Positions 31,630 through 40,064 are shown, counted from the first letter of the stretch. The stretch: DNA of 57,289 nt from Pygmaiobacter massiliensis (GCA_022778585.1 JALFTI010000012.1:1-57289), one strand, 5' to 3'. The notes: a model not told the origin generated them from the letters alone. Program-made: numbers and translations.

Positions 31630-32865
31630 TTAGCGAACTTGGCCGTTGCCGTGGATCACATACTTATAGGTAGACATTTCTTCCAGGCCCATGGGCCCGC
31701 GTACCCCAAGCTTTTGGGTGGCTATGCCCATCTCGCAGCCAAGGCCGAACTCTCCGCCATCAGTAAACCGGCTGGAAGCGTTTACATACACCGCGGCCGA
31801 GTCCACCATGCGGCAGAACAGATCGGCAGCCGCCTTATCCTGCGTGACAATGACCTCCGAATGGTGGGTGGAGTGAAGCGCAATATGCTCAATGGCCTGC
31901 TGCACCGAGTCCACCACACGCACACCCAGTATATAATCCAAAAATTCTGTGTCGAAATCGTGTTCATTTGCCGCCTGGCCCGAAATAATTTTTGCTGCAC
32001 GGGGGCAAAGGCGCAGCTGTACCTTTTTTTCGGCCAGTTTTTGCTGGGCCAGCGGCAAAAACCGCTCGGCCACATCCTGGTGAACCAGGCAAACCTCCGC
32101 CGCATTGCAGACCGAAGGCCGGCTGGCCTTGGCGTTTACCAGAATATTAGCCGCCATCTCCAGATCGGCTGCCTTATCCACATATACATGGCAGATGCCG
32201 GTTCCGGTTTCAATGCAGGGCACCAGTGCGTTCTCCACGCAGGCGCGGATCAGACCGGCGCCGCCGCGCGGAATCAAAAGGTCCACATATCCCACTGCGC
32301 GCATCAGATCATTGGCGCTCTGACGGGTGGTGTCGGCCACCAGGCAGATTACATCTTCCGAAAAACCGGCCCGGCGTGCGCCCTCCTTCAGGGCAGCCAC
32401 CGTGGCCATGTTGGAGCGAATCGACTCCTTGCCGCCGCGCAGCACGCAAACACTGCCGGCTTTCAGGCACAAAGCAGCCGCGTCGGCGGTGACATTGGGC
32501 CGGCTTTCATAAATAATGGCAATAACCCCGTAGGGTACCGTGACCTTTTCGATCAAAAGGCCGTTGGGCCGCTCTGTCCGCTTGAGTACCCGGCCGATGG
32601 GATCGGCCAGCGCTGCTACCTCTTCAATGCCCTTTGCCATGCCCAAAATCCGGTCATGGTTCAGGGAAAGGCGGTCGATCATAACCTCGCTGATACTGCC
32701 CCGGGCGGCTTCCACATCGGCGGCGTTGGCCTGCAAAATTTCCTCTTCCCGCTCCAAAAGGGCAAGCCGCATCTGGCAAAGCAGCTCATTTTTCTTTTCG
32801 GTATCGGCCATGGCAATCTGGTTTTTCGCCTTCTTGGCCCGGCACAACAGTTCCTGTACGGTCAT
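31630..32865 (-). CDS. proA: Glutamate-5-semialdehyde dehydrogenase (gamma-glutamyl phosphate reductase)
   Basis: A 411-residue enzyme reducing gamma-glutamyl phosphate to glutamate-5-semialdehyde with NADPH, the second step of proline synthesis. Signature blocks: YGVIAIIYESRPNVTADAAAL, KAGSVCVLRGGKES, LLIPRGGAGLI, the catalytic Cys in RPSVCNAAE, and SRFTDGGEFGLGCEMGI. Length is normal. The ATG overlaps the proB stop (ATGA), coupling the two enzymes, which act on an unstable intermediate. Confidence 0.96.
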   Translation of the reverse strand: MTVQELLCRAKKAKNQIAMADTEKKNELLCQMRLALLEREEEILQANAADVEAARGSISEVMIDRLSLNHDRILGMAKGIEEVAALADPIGRVLKRTERPNGLLIEKVTVPYGVIAIIYESRPNVTADAAALCLKAGSVCVLRGGKESIRSNMATVAALKEGARRAGFSEDVICLVADTTRQSANDLMRAVGYVDLLIPRGGAGLIRACVENALVPCIETGTGICHVYVDKAADLEMAANILVNAKASRPSVCNAAEVCLVHQDVAERFLPLAQQKLAEKKVQLRLCPRAAKIISGQAANEHDFDTEFLDYILGVRVVDSVQQAIEHIALHSTHHSEVIVTQDKAAADLFCRMVDSAAVYVNASSRFTDGGEFGLGCEMGIATQKLGVRGPMGLEEMSTYKYVIHGNGQVR

Positions 32866-33638
32866 ACCGTTTCCTTCCTTTCTCCAAACAGGGTGCCTAC
32901 CGGCCGGCCGGCAACCACATCATACAGCAGTTCGGGCCGGTCGCCGTTTGTAATAATCATGGGAATGCCCACCTGGTTCACCATCCGCCCGGCCCGCAGC
33001 TTGGTTTCCATGCCGCCGGTGCCAAAGGCGCTGCCGGCCCCGCCGGCCAGCGCCATAACCTCGTCGGTAATAGCCGGCACATGGCTGATCAGCTTTGCAT
33101 CGGGATGCGTTTTGGGGTTTTTGTCGTACAGCCCTTCAATGTCGCTCATCAAAACCAGCATATCTGCCTTGGCCAGGGTTGCAACCACCGCCGAAAGGGT
33201 ATCGTTATCCCCAATCTGAATCTCTTCGGTGGCAACGGTATCGTTTTCGTTAATAACCGGCAATGCGCCAAAGTCCAGCAAACGCTGCAGGGTATTTTCA
33301 ATATTGGTGCGGTGGTGTTGGTTCTCAATATCGTAACCGGTAATTAAAAGCTGCGCCACCGTGTGATGGTAATGGCCAAAAAGCTCGTCGTAAACATACA
33401 TCAATTCGCACTGGCCAATGGCCGCCGCGGCCTGCTTGCCCGGAATATCGGACGGCTTTTCGGTAAGCCCCAGCTTGCCGGCACCCATGCCAATGGCTCC
33501 CGAAGAAACCAATATTACCTGATGACCCGCGTTTTTAATATCCGAAAGCACCTTGCATAAAAGCTCCATTCGGCGCACATTCAGCCGGCCGGTTGGGTGT
33601 GCAATGGTAGAAGTGCCCAGTTTTACAACAATCCGCAT
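32862..33638 (-). CDS. proB: Glutamate 5-kinase, short form without PUA domain
   Basis: A 258-residue amino-acid kinase phosphorylating glutamate for proline synthesis. Blocks seen: VVKLGTSTIA at the start, VSSGAIGMGAGKLGL, PVINENDTV, LVLMSDIEGLYDKNP and GTGGMETKLRAG. At this length it is only the kinase domain; the C-terminal PUA domain of the 367-residue E. coli enzyme is absent, as in many Firmicutes. The ATG at 33638 has gggaggg upstream; an earlier in-frame ATG lies upstream of the promoter -10 and is rejected. Confidence 0.95.
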   Translation of the reverse strand: MRIVVKLGTSTIAHPTGRLNVRRMELLCKVLSDIKNAGHQVILVSSGAIGMGAGKLGLTEKPSDIPGKQAAAAIGQCELMYVYDELFGHYHHTVAQLLITGYDIENQHHRTNIENTLQRLLDFGALPVINENDTVATEEIQIGDNDTLSAVVATLAKADMLVLMSDIEGLYDKNPKTHPDAKLISHVPAITDEVMALAGGAGSAFGTGGMETKLRAGRMVNQVGIPMIITNGDRPELLYDVVAGRPVGTLFGERKETV

Positions 33639-33701
33639 GGTGTTTTCCCTCCCGCTTGCCGGGCGGCATTTTTGCAAAACCGACCGGTATAAATATGGTT
33701 T

Positions 33702-33730
33702 AGTATACCATATTCCCGGCAAAAAGGCAA
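33702..33730 (-). promoter_or_regulatory. proBA promoter
   Basis: Minus strand TTGCCT (33725-33730), 17-nt spacer, TATACT (33702-33707). Leader of about 60 nt with no recognisable T-box. Confidence 0.72.
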
Positions 33731-33775
33731 AGGATGGTTTTGCCTGCCGCTTTTCCGGTTTTAAAAAAACTATAA

Positions 33776-33809
33776 AAAGGCCGGCCGCATACTAATCCGG
33801 CCGGCCTTT
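33776..33809 (-). terminator. argH terminator
   Basis: A 12-bp perfect stem (aaaggccggccg / cggccggccttt), followed on the minus strand by tttttat. It separates argH from proBA. Confidence 0.9.
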
Positions 33810-33814
33810 GTTTT

Positions 33815-35155
33815 TCAAATTTCAAGCATTTCCTTTTTAATTCCCTTGTGCAGAATATTCTCATAATCAATATAAGAATACAAATCCCCCTGCAGCAGGG
33901 GCGAAAACTGTGACATCTGCTCCTGCGTCATCTCCTCTATACTTTTGCCCTGCTCTTCACACCAAAGCACCATTTTTCCAACCACCGCATGGGCATCGCG
34001 GAACGGCATCCCCTTTGCCACCAGGTAGTCGGCCACTTCGGTTGCGTTTAAAAAGCCCTGCTTTACCGCCTGCTTCATCCGCTCGCCCTTTACCTTCAAT
34101 GTGGCAATCATCCGCTCCATCATAAACAAACAGTCCAAAACGGTCTGCGCACTGTCGTAAAAGGGTTCCTTGTCCTCCTGCATATCCTTATTGTAGGCCA
34201 GCGGCAGGCCTTTCATGGTGGTTAAAAGCCCCATAAGCCCGCCATATACCCTGCCGGTTTTTCCCCGCACCAATTCCGCCGCGTCGGAATTTTTCTTCTG
34301 CGGCATAATGCTGGAACCGGTGGTGTACCGGTCGTCCAGTTCCACAAAGCCAAACTCCTGGCTGCCCCACAAGATAAGCTCTTCGGCAAGCCGGGACAAA
34401 TGCATCATTAAAATGGAAAAATCCGCCATGGCTTCCAGGCAGTAGTCCCGGTCCGAAACACCATCTTCAAAGCTTTGGTATGGCCTTTCAAATCCCAAAA
34501 GCCGGCTGGTAAGCTGCCGGTCAATGGCGTGGGTTGTACCGGCCAGTGCCCCGCAGCCCAGCGGGTTTTCCCCCATTAGCCCAAGCGCGTTGGAAAGCCG
34601 CACGCTGTCCCTTGCAAGCATACCGTGGTAAGCCATCAGGTGAGACTGAAAGGTGATAACCTGTGCCCGCTGCAGGTGGGTATACCCCGGCATAATGCAG
34701 GGGTTCTGCTGCGCTTTTTGCCGGATGGTATCCTGCAGATTATGAATTTTATCAATAACCTGCTTTACCTGTGCGCGCACATACAGCTTCATATCCAAAT
34801 TCACCTGGTCATTGCGGCTGCGGGCCGTGTGTAGCTTTTTGCCCACATCCCCTACCCGCTTTACCAGGTTCAGCTCCACAAAGGTGTGAATATCCTCGTA
34901 GTCGCCGCAAAGCGCAAGCTTGCCGCTTTCCACATCTGCCAAAATGCCGGCAAGCCCCTGGTGCAAAAGCTGGCCTTCCTGGCTGGTTAAAAGCCCCACC
35001 TGCACCAGCATGGTCACATGGGCCATGCTGCCTTCAATGTCCGGCTGCAAAAGCCAATGGGTAACGGAAAAATTTTCGTTAAAGCGGTTCATCCGCTCAT
35101 CTTCTTCCTGTTTGAAACGCCCGCCCCATAATTTTGTCTGGTAGCTGTCTGCCAT
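33815..35155 (-). CDS. argH: Argininosuccinate lyase
   Basis: A 446-residue member of the fumarase/aspartase superfamily, splitting argininosuccinate into arginine and fumarate, the last step of arginine synthesis. The opening KLWGGRFKQEEDERMNRFN, the TARSRNDQVNLDMKL block, PGYTHLQRAQ with the catalytic His, and the superfamily signature GSSIMPQKKNSD are all present. Length is slightly below the usual 460. The ribosome site aagggg is modest. argG is not adjacent, unlike in many genomes. A good ArgR-type operator lies just upstream of its promoter, so arginine repression is likely. Confidence 0.96.
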   Translation of the reverse strand: MADSYQTKLWGGRFKQEEDERMNRFNENFSVTHWLLQPDIEGSMAHVTMLVQVGLLTSQEGQLLHQGLAGILADVESGKLALCGDYEDIHTFVELNLVKRVGDVGKKLHTARSRNDQVNLDMKLYVRAQVKQVIDKIHNLQDTIRQKAQQNPCIMPGYTHLQRAQVITFQSHLMAYHGMLARDSVRLSNALGLMGENPLGCGALAGTTHAIDRQLTSRLLGFERPYQSFEDGVSDRDYCLEAMADFSILMMHLSRLAEELILWGSQEFGFVELDDRYTTGSSIMPQKKNSDAAELVRGKTGRVYGGLMGLLTTMKGLPLAYNKDMQEDKEPFYDSAQTVLDCLFMMERMIATLKVKGERMKQAVKQGFLNATEVADYLVAKGMPFRDAHAVVGKMVLWCEEQGKSIEEMTQEQMSQFSPLLQGDLYSYIDYENILHKGIKKEMLEI

Positions 35156-35215
35156 TTGCTTTGCCCCTTATCTGCCGCGGCGGCTAAAACGCCTGGCTGT
35201 TTTTGAGATAGTATA

Positions 35216-35243
35216 ATTATACACCAAATTTGCATAAAATCAA
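35216..35243 (-). promoter_or_regulatory. argH promoter
   Basis: Minus strand TTGATT (35238-35243), 16-nt spacer, TATAAT (35216-35221). Confidence 0.75.
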
Positions 35244-35251
35244 GCGTATTT

Positions 35252-35265
35252 TGAATATAAATGCA
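35252..35265. promoter_or_regulatory. ArgR/AhrC-type ARG box
   Basis: Reads tgaatataaatgca on the plus strand, matching the Gram-positive ARG box (TGAAT, 4 A/T, ATKCA). It lies 8 bp upstream of the argH -35 box and 99 bp from the divergent promoter at 35365. Repression by arginine is inferred from the known role of such sites. Confidence 0.7.
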
Positions 35266-35364
35266 TCTTTTTGAAAATCATTCTTTTGGTCCTGCCGCAT
35301 GCGGTTGGTTTGGCGGTTTTGCCATTTGGGCGCAAACAGCGCATAAAAAACAGGAAAATTTTGC

Positions 35365-35393
35365 TTGACGCGAAAGGGTGGGTTTGGTATAGT
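35365..35393 (+). promoter_or_regulatory. Strong promoter for the structured leader and C39-like lipoprotein
   Basis: TTGACG (35365-35370), exact 17-nt spacer, TATAGT (35388-35393). It is among the best promoter matches in the window. Predicted transcript start near 35400, more than 500 nt before the next recognised gene. Confidence 0.85.
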
Positions 35394-35399
35394 ATAGCT

Positions 35400-35915
35400 C
35401 GTGCAGTTTTAAAAAAGGGAGGGCAGAATGCGCCGTGCAAACCGGCGAGTAAACATCTTTTTACTAATTTGTGGGGGCGCTTTTTGGCGCTCTGCGGGGA
35501 AAGCCCCGCGTTTGACCTCGTTTTTATAAAAAGACGACCCGCGCTGCGAGGTGCGGGGGCCAGACGGACAGCCCGGTCAAAAGCCGAATTAGCAGGGATC
35601 ACCCTTGCAGCGGGCAAAACGCCCGATTATAAGTGGAAAAGGCCCGTGCCTTTTCGCGGTGGAACGCCGCAGATACTTGTAAGCAGGGAGTGGAGCGGCC
35701 AAGGCCGCCTTTACTCAGCATTCTACCTATGCGCCGCAGCCTTTTTTGCGGCACGCTGCATAAATAAAAAGCCAACCGGGCGCAGCCGCGCCCTCTTAGC
35801 TAAAATAAATAACACAGTTGTAGAATCGCGCACAAGTATCCTCTTCCCGGCAAAGCTGCCGGGTTTGCCGCAAAGCCGGCCATACCGGCCGGCACAGTTT
35901 TGAAAAAGAGGAGAA
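35400..35915 (+). ncRNA. Candidate large structured RNA or long regulatory leader
   Basis: About 515 nt between a strong promoter and the lipoprotein gene, with no protein gene beyond a possible 33-codon ORF at its start. Compact hairpins follow one another: 35431-35447 (cgccg/cggcg), 35449-35464 (agtaaa/tttact), 35494-35509 (gcgggg/ccccgc), 35515-35552 (acctcg/cgaggt enclosing ttttt/aaaaa), 35611-35625 (cgggc/gcccg), 35637-35654 (aaaagg/ccttt t), 35657-35670 (gcgg/ccgc), 35695-35708 (gcggcc/ggccgc), 35733-35752 (gccgca/tgcggc), 35846-35863 (cccggca/tgccggg). A 9-nt segment gatacttgt near 35671 pairs perfectly with acaagtatc near 35832, a long-range contact. It does not match RNase P RNA, tmRNA, SRP RNA, 6S RNA, T-box or any riboswitch I know. 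Either a separate RNA or a long 5' leader. Confidence 0.55.
35428..35529 (+). CDS. Possible 33-residue leader peptide inside the structured RNA
   Basis: An ATG at 35428 follows agggaggg by 4 nt and opens a 33-codon frame ending in TAA at 35527, starting 28 nt after the predicted transcript start. The product is basic at the start (MRRANRRVN) and then hydrophobic (IFLLICGGAFW). The stop codon lies in the loop side of the acctcg/cgaggt hairpin, so ribosome position could affect folding, as in leader-peptide attenuation. No codon run for a single amino acid is seen except five Arg codons. It may also be chance. Confidence 0.3.
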   Translation: MRRANRRVNIFLLICGGAFWRSAGKAPRLTSFL

Positions 35916-36938
35916 ATGAAACTGATGAAAAAACACCTGTACCCGATTGTTGTCCTGGCGCTGTGCGCTGGGCTGCTGGCCGGCTGCGCACAGTCCACCG
36001 GTTCCAGCTCTGCCGCAAGCTCTCAGGCCAGCGTATCTTCCAGCGCCGAGACTGCCGATACCGCCAATACCTCCGAAAAGGCCATGCCCGAATTGCTGCC
36101 GGCCGAAGACTGCGACCCGGAAGGCGGAGCGGATGCCTATGGCAATGCAGGCGACCATGCCGATTCCATCTATTATGTCAACCCGGATTTCTACAACATG
36201 GAATCCAACGACCATTTGACCATTTTAACCGGATTTAAGACCATGCAGCAGACCACCGAGTACAGCTGCGGTGCCGCCAGCGCCTATATGGTGCTTTCCA
36301 ACTGGGGCATTACCGATTACACCGAATGGGACCTGTGCCAGCTGGCCGGCGTTTCGGTGGATGAGGATACCGAAGAAGCCCAGCCGGGCAGTGCGGATAA
36401 CTACTATGAGTACGGCGCCCATGTGGGCAAGTTGGTAAAGGCCTTTAACGCCATTGAAGGGGTGGAGGTGCTGGAGACCAGCTACCGGGAGGACTGGACC
36501 GAAGCGGACCTTCTGACCGAAGCCGACGGCGTAACCGGCAACGATGTGGGCAACCTGCCTGGCAACTTCTCTTCTTCCAGCCTGTATGCCAGCGAAAATT
36601 CCGATGACACCGAAGCCTGGGTAGACGATGCTTCCGACAGCTATTTTGTTAGCTGGATTACCGGACACCTGGAGCAGAACCACGGCATTTTGGTGGAATG
36701 GGGCGACTGGGACGGCCATTGGCAGGTTATTATTGGGTACGACACCATGGGCACCCCTTCCATTGGTGACGACATGATTATTTTTGCCGATCCGTATGAC
36801 ACCAGCGACCACTGGCAGGACGGATATTACTACTACCCGGCCGAGCGCTGGTTCTATATGTGGAAGGACCGCTGCGTCTCTCCCAAGCCGTTCCAGCTGC
36901 AGCCCTATGTGGTGGTGGGCCTCACCGAGGAGTCGTAA
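35916..36938 (+). CDS. C39-like papain-fold cysteine peptidase lipoprotein
   Basis: A 340-residue exported lipoprotein: basic start, hydrophobic core, LAGC lipobox (Cys24), then a Ser/Ala-rich linker of about 30 residues. The C-terminal two thirds carry a C39-like peptidase fold: Cys118 in TTEYSCGAASAYMVL, His268 in GHWQVIIGYD and Asp292 in FADPYD, a full Cys-His-Asp set. The domain is anchored outside the cell and stands alone, unlike C39 domains of bacteriocin ABC exporters. Substrate unknown: peptide processing or amide cleavage at the surface is plausible. ATG 35916 is very near the gaggag site; ATG 35925 (MKKHLYP) is an equally good start. It follows the long structured leader. Confidence 0.82.
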   Translation: MKLMKKHLYPIVVLALCAGLLAGCAQSTGSSSAASSQASVSSSAETADTANTSEKAMPELLPAEDCDPEGGADAYGNAGDHADSIYYVNPDFYNMESNDHLTILTGFKTMQQTTEYSCGAASAYMVLSNWGITDYTEWDLCQLAGVSVDEDTEEAQPGSADNYYEYGAHVGKLVKAFNAIEGVEVLETSYREDWTEADLLTEADGVTGNDVGNLPGNFSSSSLYASENSDDTEAWVDDASDSYFVSWITGHLEQNHGILVEWGDWDGHWQVIIGYDTMGTPSIGDDMIIFADPYDTSDHWQDGYYYYPAERWFYMWKDRCVSPKPFQLQPYVVVGLTEES

Positions 36939-36987
36939 TTTTTTATCCGCCTTGCTTTTTTAAACTGCACATTAGCCAAACAGAGCA

Positions 36988-37024
36988 AAAAAGGACCCTG
37001 GCAGTGCCAGGGTCCTTTTTCTTT
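36988..37024. terminator. Bidirectional terminator between the C39-like gene and ptsI
   Basis: A 15-bp perfect stem (36988-37002 with 37006-37020), loop agt, with A and T runs on both sides. Confidence 0.93.
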
Positions 37025-37071
37025 TATAAATACAAACCAAAGCGAACCATCCAGGCGGGCAGGTCATTTCC

Positions 37072-38721
37072 TTAGTCCACGGCCGTTTTTTGCAAACAGT
37101 CAAAGGCAGCAGGCTCCAAAACCCTGTCTTCGCTCAAAGCAAGCTTCACATCAAATAGGGCCACCGCCGCCATGGACAAGGTGCGCACCCCAAGCTTTGC
37201 ATAAACCAGCGCACAGCGCGGGTCAGCCGCGGCCTCGCCGCACACCGAAACGCTTATCTGCGCCTTTTTAGCTGCCTCTACGGTCATCTTCATAAGCCTT
37301 TGCACCGCCGGGGCAGCGCAGTCAAAATAGCCTGCCACCGCCGGGGAAAGCCGGTCGGCTGCCATGGTATACTGGGTCAGGTCATTGGTACCAATGGAAA
37401 AAAAGTCCGAAAGCGCTGCCAGCTCTTCAGCCTGCAGCGCAGCCGCCGGCGTTTCGATCATACAGCCACAGGGCAGATTTTCGGCAAATTCCACCTTCCT
37501 CTGGGTCAGTTCTTGCCGTACCTGCTTTGCCAGACAGAGCGCCTTGTGCATATCCTGTACTGTAGTTACCATGGGGAACATAATGCGCAGATCGCCATAC
37601 CGGCCGGCCCGGTACAAAGCCGCCAGCTGGGTGCGCAAAAGATCCGGGTGGGCAAGCGTGAGCCTGAGCCCCCTAAGCCCCAGGGCCGGGTTTTCCTCAT
37701 TGGGCACACTGACCCCCGGCAAATTTTTATCCGCGCCGATATCCAGTGTTCGAATGGTCACCGGCCGGCCATCTGCCGCCTGCAGGCAGTCCCGGTAGAA
37801 GGCAAACTGGGTTTCCTCGTTGGGCCAGCTGCCGTCCAGCACCAAAAATTCGCTGCGCACAAGCCCTATGCCCTCCGCGCCGGCCGCCACTGCGGCCGAA
37901 ATGTCCTGGGGCGCCGAGCAGTTGGCCAAAAGCGTAAAGTGTTCGCCATCCTTGGAAACACACGGGGCCAAACGCAGCTGCTCCTGGGTCAGGCTTTTGC
38001 GCCGGGAAAGGCTGATGCGGTGGGCAAACCTGGCACGGGTTCCCTCATCCGGCTCACAGATAAAGCTGCCCTCTGCCATATCCATGCAGCACAAGGTTCC
38101 CTGCGGTATGCCAAGCACCTGCTCCCCCACCAATACCAGGGTGGGTATACCATATGTACGGGCAATAATGGCAGTGTGGCTTTGGGTGGAACCTTCGCTC
38201 ATCACAATGCCCAGCAGTTTCGATTTATCCAGGCTGGCCAAATCTCCCGGGAAAAGCTCATCGGTCACCAAAATGCAGGGCTCGGTCAGCTGAATGGGCT
38301 CTCTGGGGCGGCCGTCCAGAATGGCCACCACCCGCCGGCAGGCGTCCAGCACATCTCCCGCACGCTGGGAAAGGTAGGCGTCCGGTATGCTGCGCAGCCT
38401 GGCCGCATACAGGTCTGCCGCCTGTTCCACCGCTTCGGCTGCGCCGTGCCCCTGTTTGATGGCGCGCAAAATTTCTTCCAAAAGGCCGTGGTCGTTTAAT
38501 ATTTCCCGCTGAAAAACAAAAATATCTCCTTCTGCCTCGCCGGAACGCCCCACCAGTGCGGTAATCTCATCCTTTGCCAGCACGGCTGCCGCCTCAAACA
38601 GGGCGGCCTCCCGTTCCGGCTCGCTCACTGCGCGGCGGGCGGCGGCATATTGGCGCTGTACCAAAAAAACCGGGCCCATGCACAGCCCCGGTGAAGCCGC
38701 TGTACCGGTATAGGTCTTCAT
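37072..38721 (-). CDS. ptsI: Phosphoenolpyruvate-protein phosphotransferase (PTS enzyme I)
   Basis: A 549-residue enzyme I, the first phosphate carrier of the sugar phosphotransferase system, passing phosphate from PEP to HPr in the cytoplasm. Phospho-acceptor His182 sits in SEGSTQSHTAIIAR. The PEP-binding barrel shows GIGLVRSEFLV, LGLRGLRLTLAHPDLLRTQL, FFSIGTNDLTQYT and the active-site Cys494 in SVCGEAAAD. It is slightly shorter than the usual 570. No ptsH or sugar-specific EII gene is adjacent. It follows a patatin-like lipase gene by 19 nt on the same strand, an unusual pairing. Gaaggaac precedes the ATG. Confidence 0.95.
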   Translation of the reverse strand: MKTYTGTAASPGLCMGPVFLVQRQYAAARRAVSEPEREAALFEAAAVLAKDEITALVGRSGEAEGDIFVFQREILNDHGLLEEILRAIKQGHGAAEAVEQAADLYAARLRSIPDAYLSQRAGDVLDACRRVVAILDGRPREPIQLTEPCILVTDELFPGDLASLDKSKLLGIVMSEGSTQSHTAIIARTYGIPTLVLVGEQVLGIPQGTLCCMDMAEGSFICEPDEGTRARFAHRISLSRRKSLTQEQLRLAPCVSKDGEHFTLLANCSAPQDISAAVAAGAEGIGLVRSEFLVLDGSWPNEETQFAFYRDCLQAADGRPVTIRTLDIGADKNLPGVSVPNEENPALGLRGLRLTLAHPDLLRTQLAALYRAGRYGDLRIMFPMVTTVQDMHKALCLAKQVRQELTQRKVEFAENLPCGCMIETPAAALQAEELAALSDFFSIGTNDLTQYTMAADRLSPAVAGYFDCAAPAVQRLMKMTVEAAKKAQISVSVCGEAAADPRCALVYAKLGVRTLSMAAVALFDVKLALSEDRVLEPAAFDCLQKTAVD

Positions 38722-38740
38722 TGCGCAGTTCCTTCCTTTC

Positions 38741-39919
38741 TTATCGGTCCTTTTGCGAGAGCCAGTCGGCGCCCGCCAATACTGCCGCTTCGGTTACAAG
38801 GCGGCGGGGGAACGCCAGAGCACGACCCATAGCTATGGGGTCGATTTTTCCTTCCCCCAGTAAAACCGGCGCAAACTGGTAGCCGGAATGCCGGTGCAGG
38901 TACCGCTGGGTCAAAATTCCCAAAAGTTCCCGCTCATCCTTCCAAAGACGGGTGGGGTCCAGTTCCAGTTCCTGTGCCGCCACCTCCAAAAGGTAAAGCA
39001 GCTGAGTCTGCGGGTCTCTCGTTTTGGGCCGCCCGCGTGCAGCCAGCGCTTCCAGCGCTGGCTCCAAAGCCGGGTGAAACTTTTGGGCGTTATCCAACAG
39101 ATCGCGGCAGCGCACCCCCCAGCCGGCCAAAAGCGCCCGGCTGGCCGCCGGTGTAAAGGCATAGGCACAGCCCTTTACCTTATGCCAGGCCCGGTAGGTG
39201 TCCAGGTACCCCAGCTCTATATTCCGCTTAGCTGTTTTGGGGTCAAACTTTAAAATACTGCCCAGCGGCCAGTAACATTCCACATACCGCACCCGAATTC
39301 CCTTTGCCCTGGGTTTGCGGGTAAAGCCAATGCCATCCAGGTTTACCGCCACAATATCCTGTGCGCCAAGCCTTGCCGCCAGGTCTACCGGCATGTTTTC
39401 AAAATAACCGCCGTCAATGTACGCTTCCCCGTCCAAATCATGGGGACGAATTGCGGGGAAGCACGCGGCAGAAGCCATCATATAATCCGCCAGCTGCCCG
39501 CTGGGAATCTCCTCCAGGCTTACGCAGACCGGCTGCAGCGTACTTTTGTTCACGGTGACAAGCCCATACCGCACCGGCAGGCTGCGCAGCTTTTCTTCAT
39601 CCACCAACATGCGCACCGTCTTTTCCAGCGGCGACACATCTAATCCGCCTGCTTCCGCAACCTGTTTGGCAAACGAAACCAGCTGCCTGCCCCAGAATTT
39701 TTCCGGCAAAACCATGACATCCTTGTCCGATATGCTGCACCACAGGCTGCGGGCCAGGTGGTCCATATCCAAAGCAAACATTGCGCCGTTCAGGCAGCCT
39801 ACACTGGTGCCGGTGTAAACAGCTGGGCGAAACCCCAGCTCATCCAGCGCCTGCTTTACCCCAATTTGGTAAGCGCCCCGGGCACCACCGCCCGCAAGCA
39901 CCAGGCCTTTCACCGCCAT
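38741..39919 (-). CDS. Patatin-like phospholipase (RssA/YjjU type)
   Basis: A 392-residue cytoplasmic lipid acyl hydrolase. The patatin domain shows the oxyanion-hole block LAGGGARGAYQIG, the nucleophile Ser39 in GTSVG and the dyad Asp169 in YIDGGYFENMP. About 190 further residues form an alpha-helical C-terminal part of unclear role. The ATG at 39919 follows aaaggggg with 8-nt spacing; an upstream in-frame ATG overlaps the promoter area. It is first in a two-gene transcript with ptsI. Likely substrates are membrane phospholipids or free acyl esters. Confidence 0.88.
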   Translation of the reverse strand: MAVKGLVLAGGGARGAYQIGVKQALDELGFRPAVYTGTSVGCLNGAMFALDMDHLARSLWCSISDKDVMVLPEKFWGRQLVSFAKQVAEAGGLDVSPLEKTVRMLVDEEKLRSLPVRYGLVTVNKSTLQPVCVSLEEIPSGQLADYMMASAACFPAIRPHDLDGEAYIDGGYFENMPVDLAARLGAQDIVAVNLDGIGFTRKPRAKGIRVRYVECYWPLGSILKFDPKTAKRNIELGYLDTYRAWHKVKGCAYAFTPAASRALLAGWGVRCRDLLDNAQKFHPALEPALEALAARGRPKTRDPQTQLLYLLEVAAQELELDPTRLWKDERELLGILTQRYLHRHSGYQFAPVLLGEGKIDPIAMGRALAFPRRLVTEAAVLAGADWLSQKDR

Positions 39920-39975
39920 CTGCGCCGCCCCCTTTGGCCGGGTATTGGCCGGCCATATTTTTCCTTGGCATACCC

Positions 39976-40004
39976 AGCATACCATAAACCCGTGCGGTTG
40001 TTAA
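39976..40004 (-). promoter_or_regulatory. Promoter of the patatin-ptsI transcript
   Basis: Minus strand TTAACA (39999-40004), 17-nt spacer, TATGCT (39976-39981). Confidence 0.68.
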
Positions 40005-40064
40005 GGGCGTTTTTCGCCAAAGCCTTCTTTGCCCGGTGTTTTTCCTATGGGCAAAACCGTTCAT

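Noticed and set aside
35640-35700. T-box riboswitch, suggested by gcggtggaacgccgc
   Set aside because: The conserved GGUGGNACCGCG core and specifier stem are not present, no terminator follows, and the downstream gene is not a synthetase or amino-acid gene.
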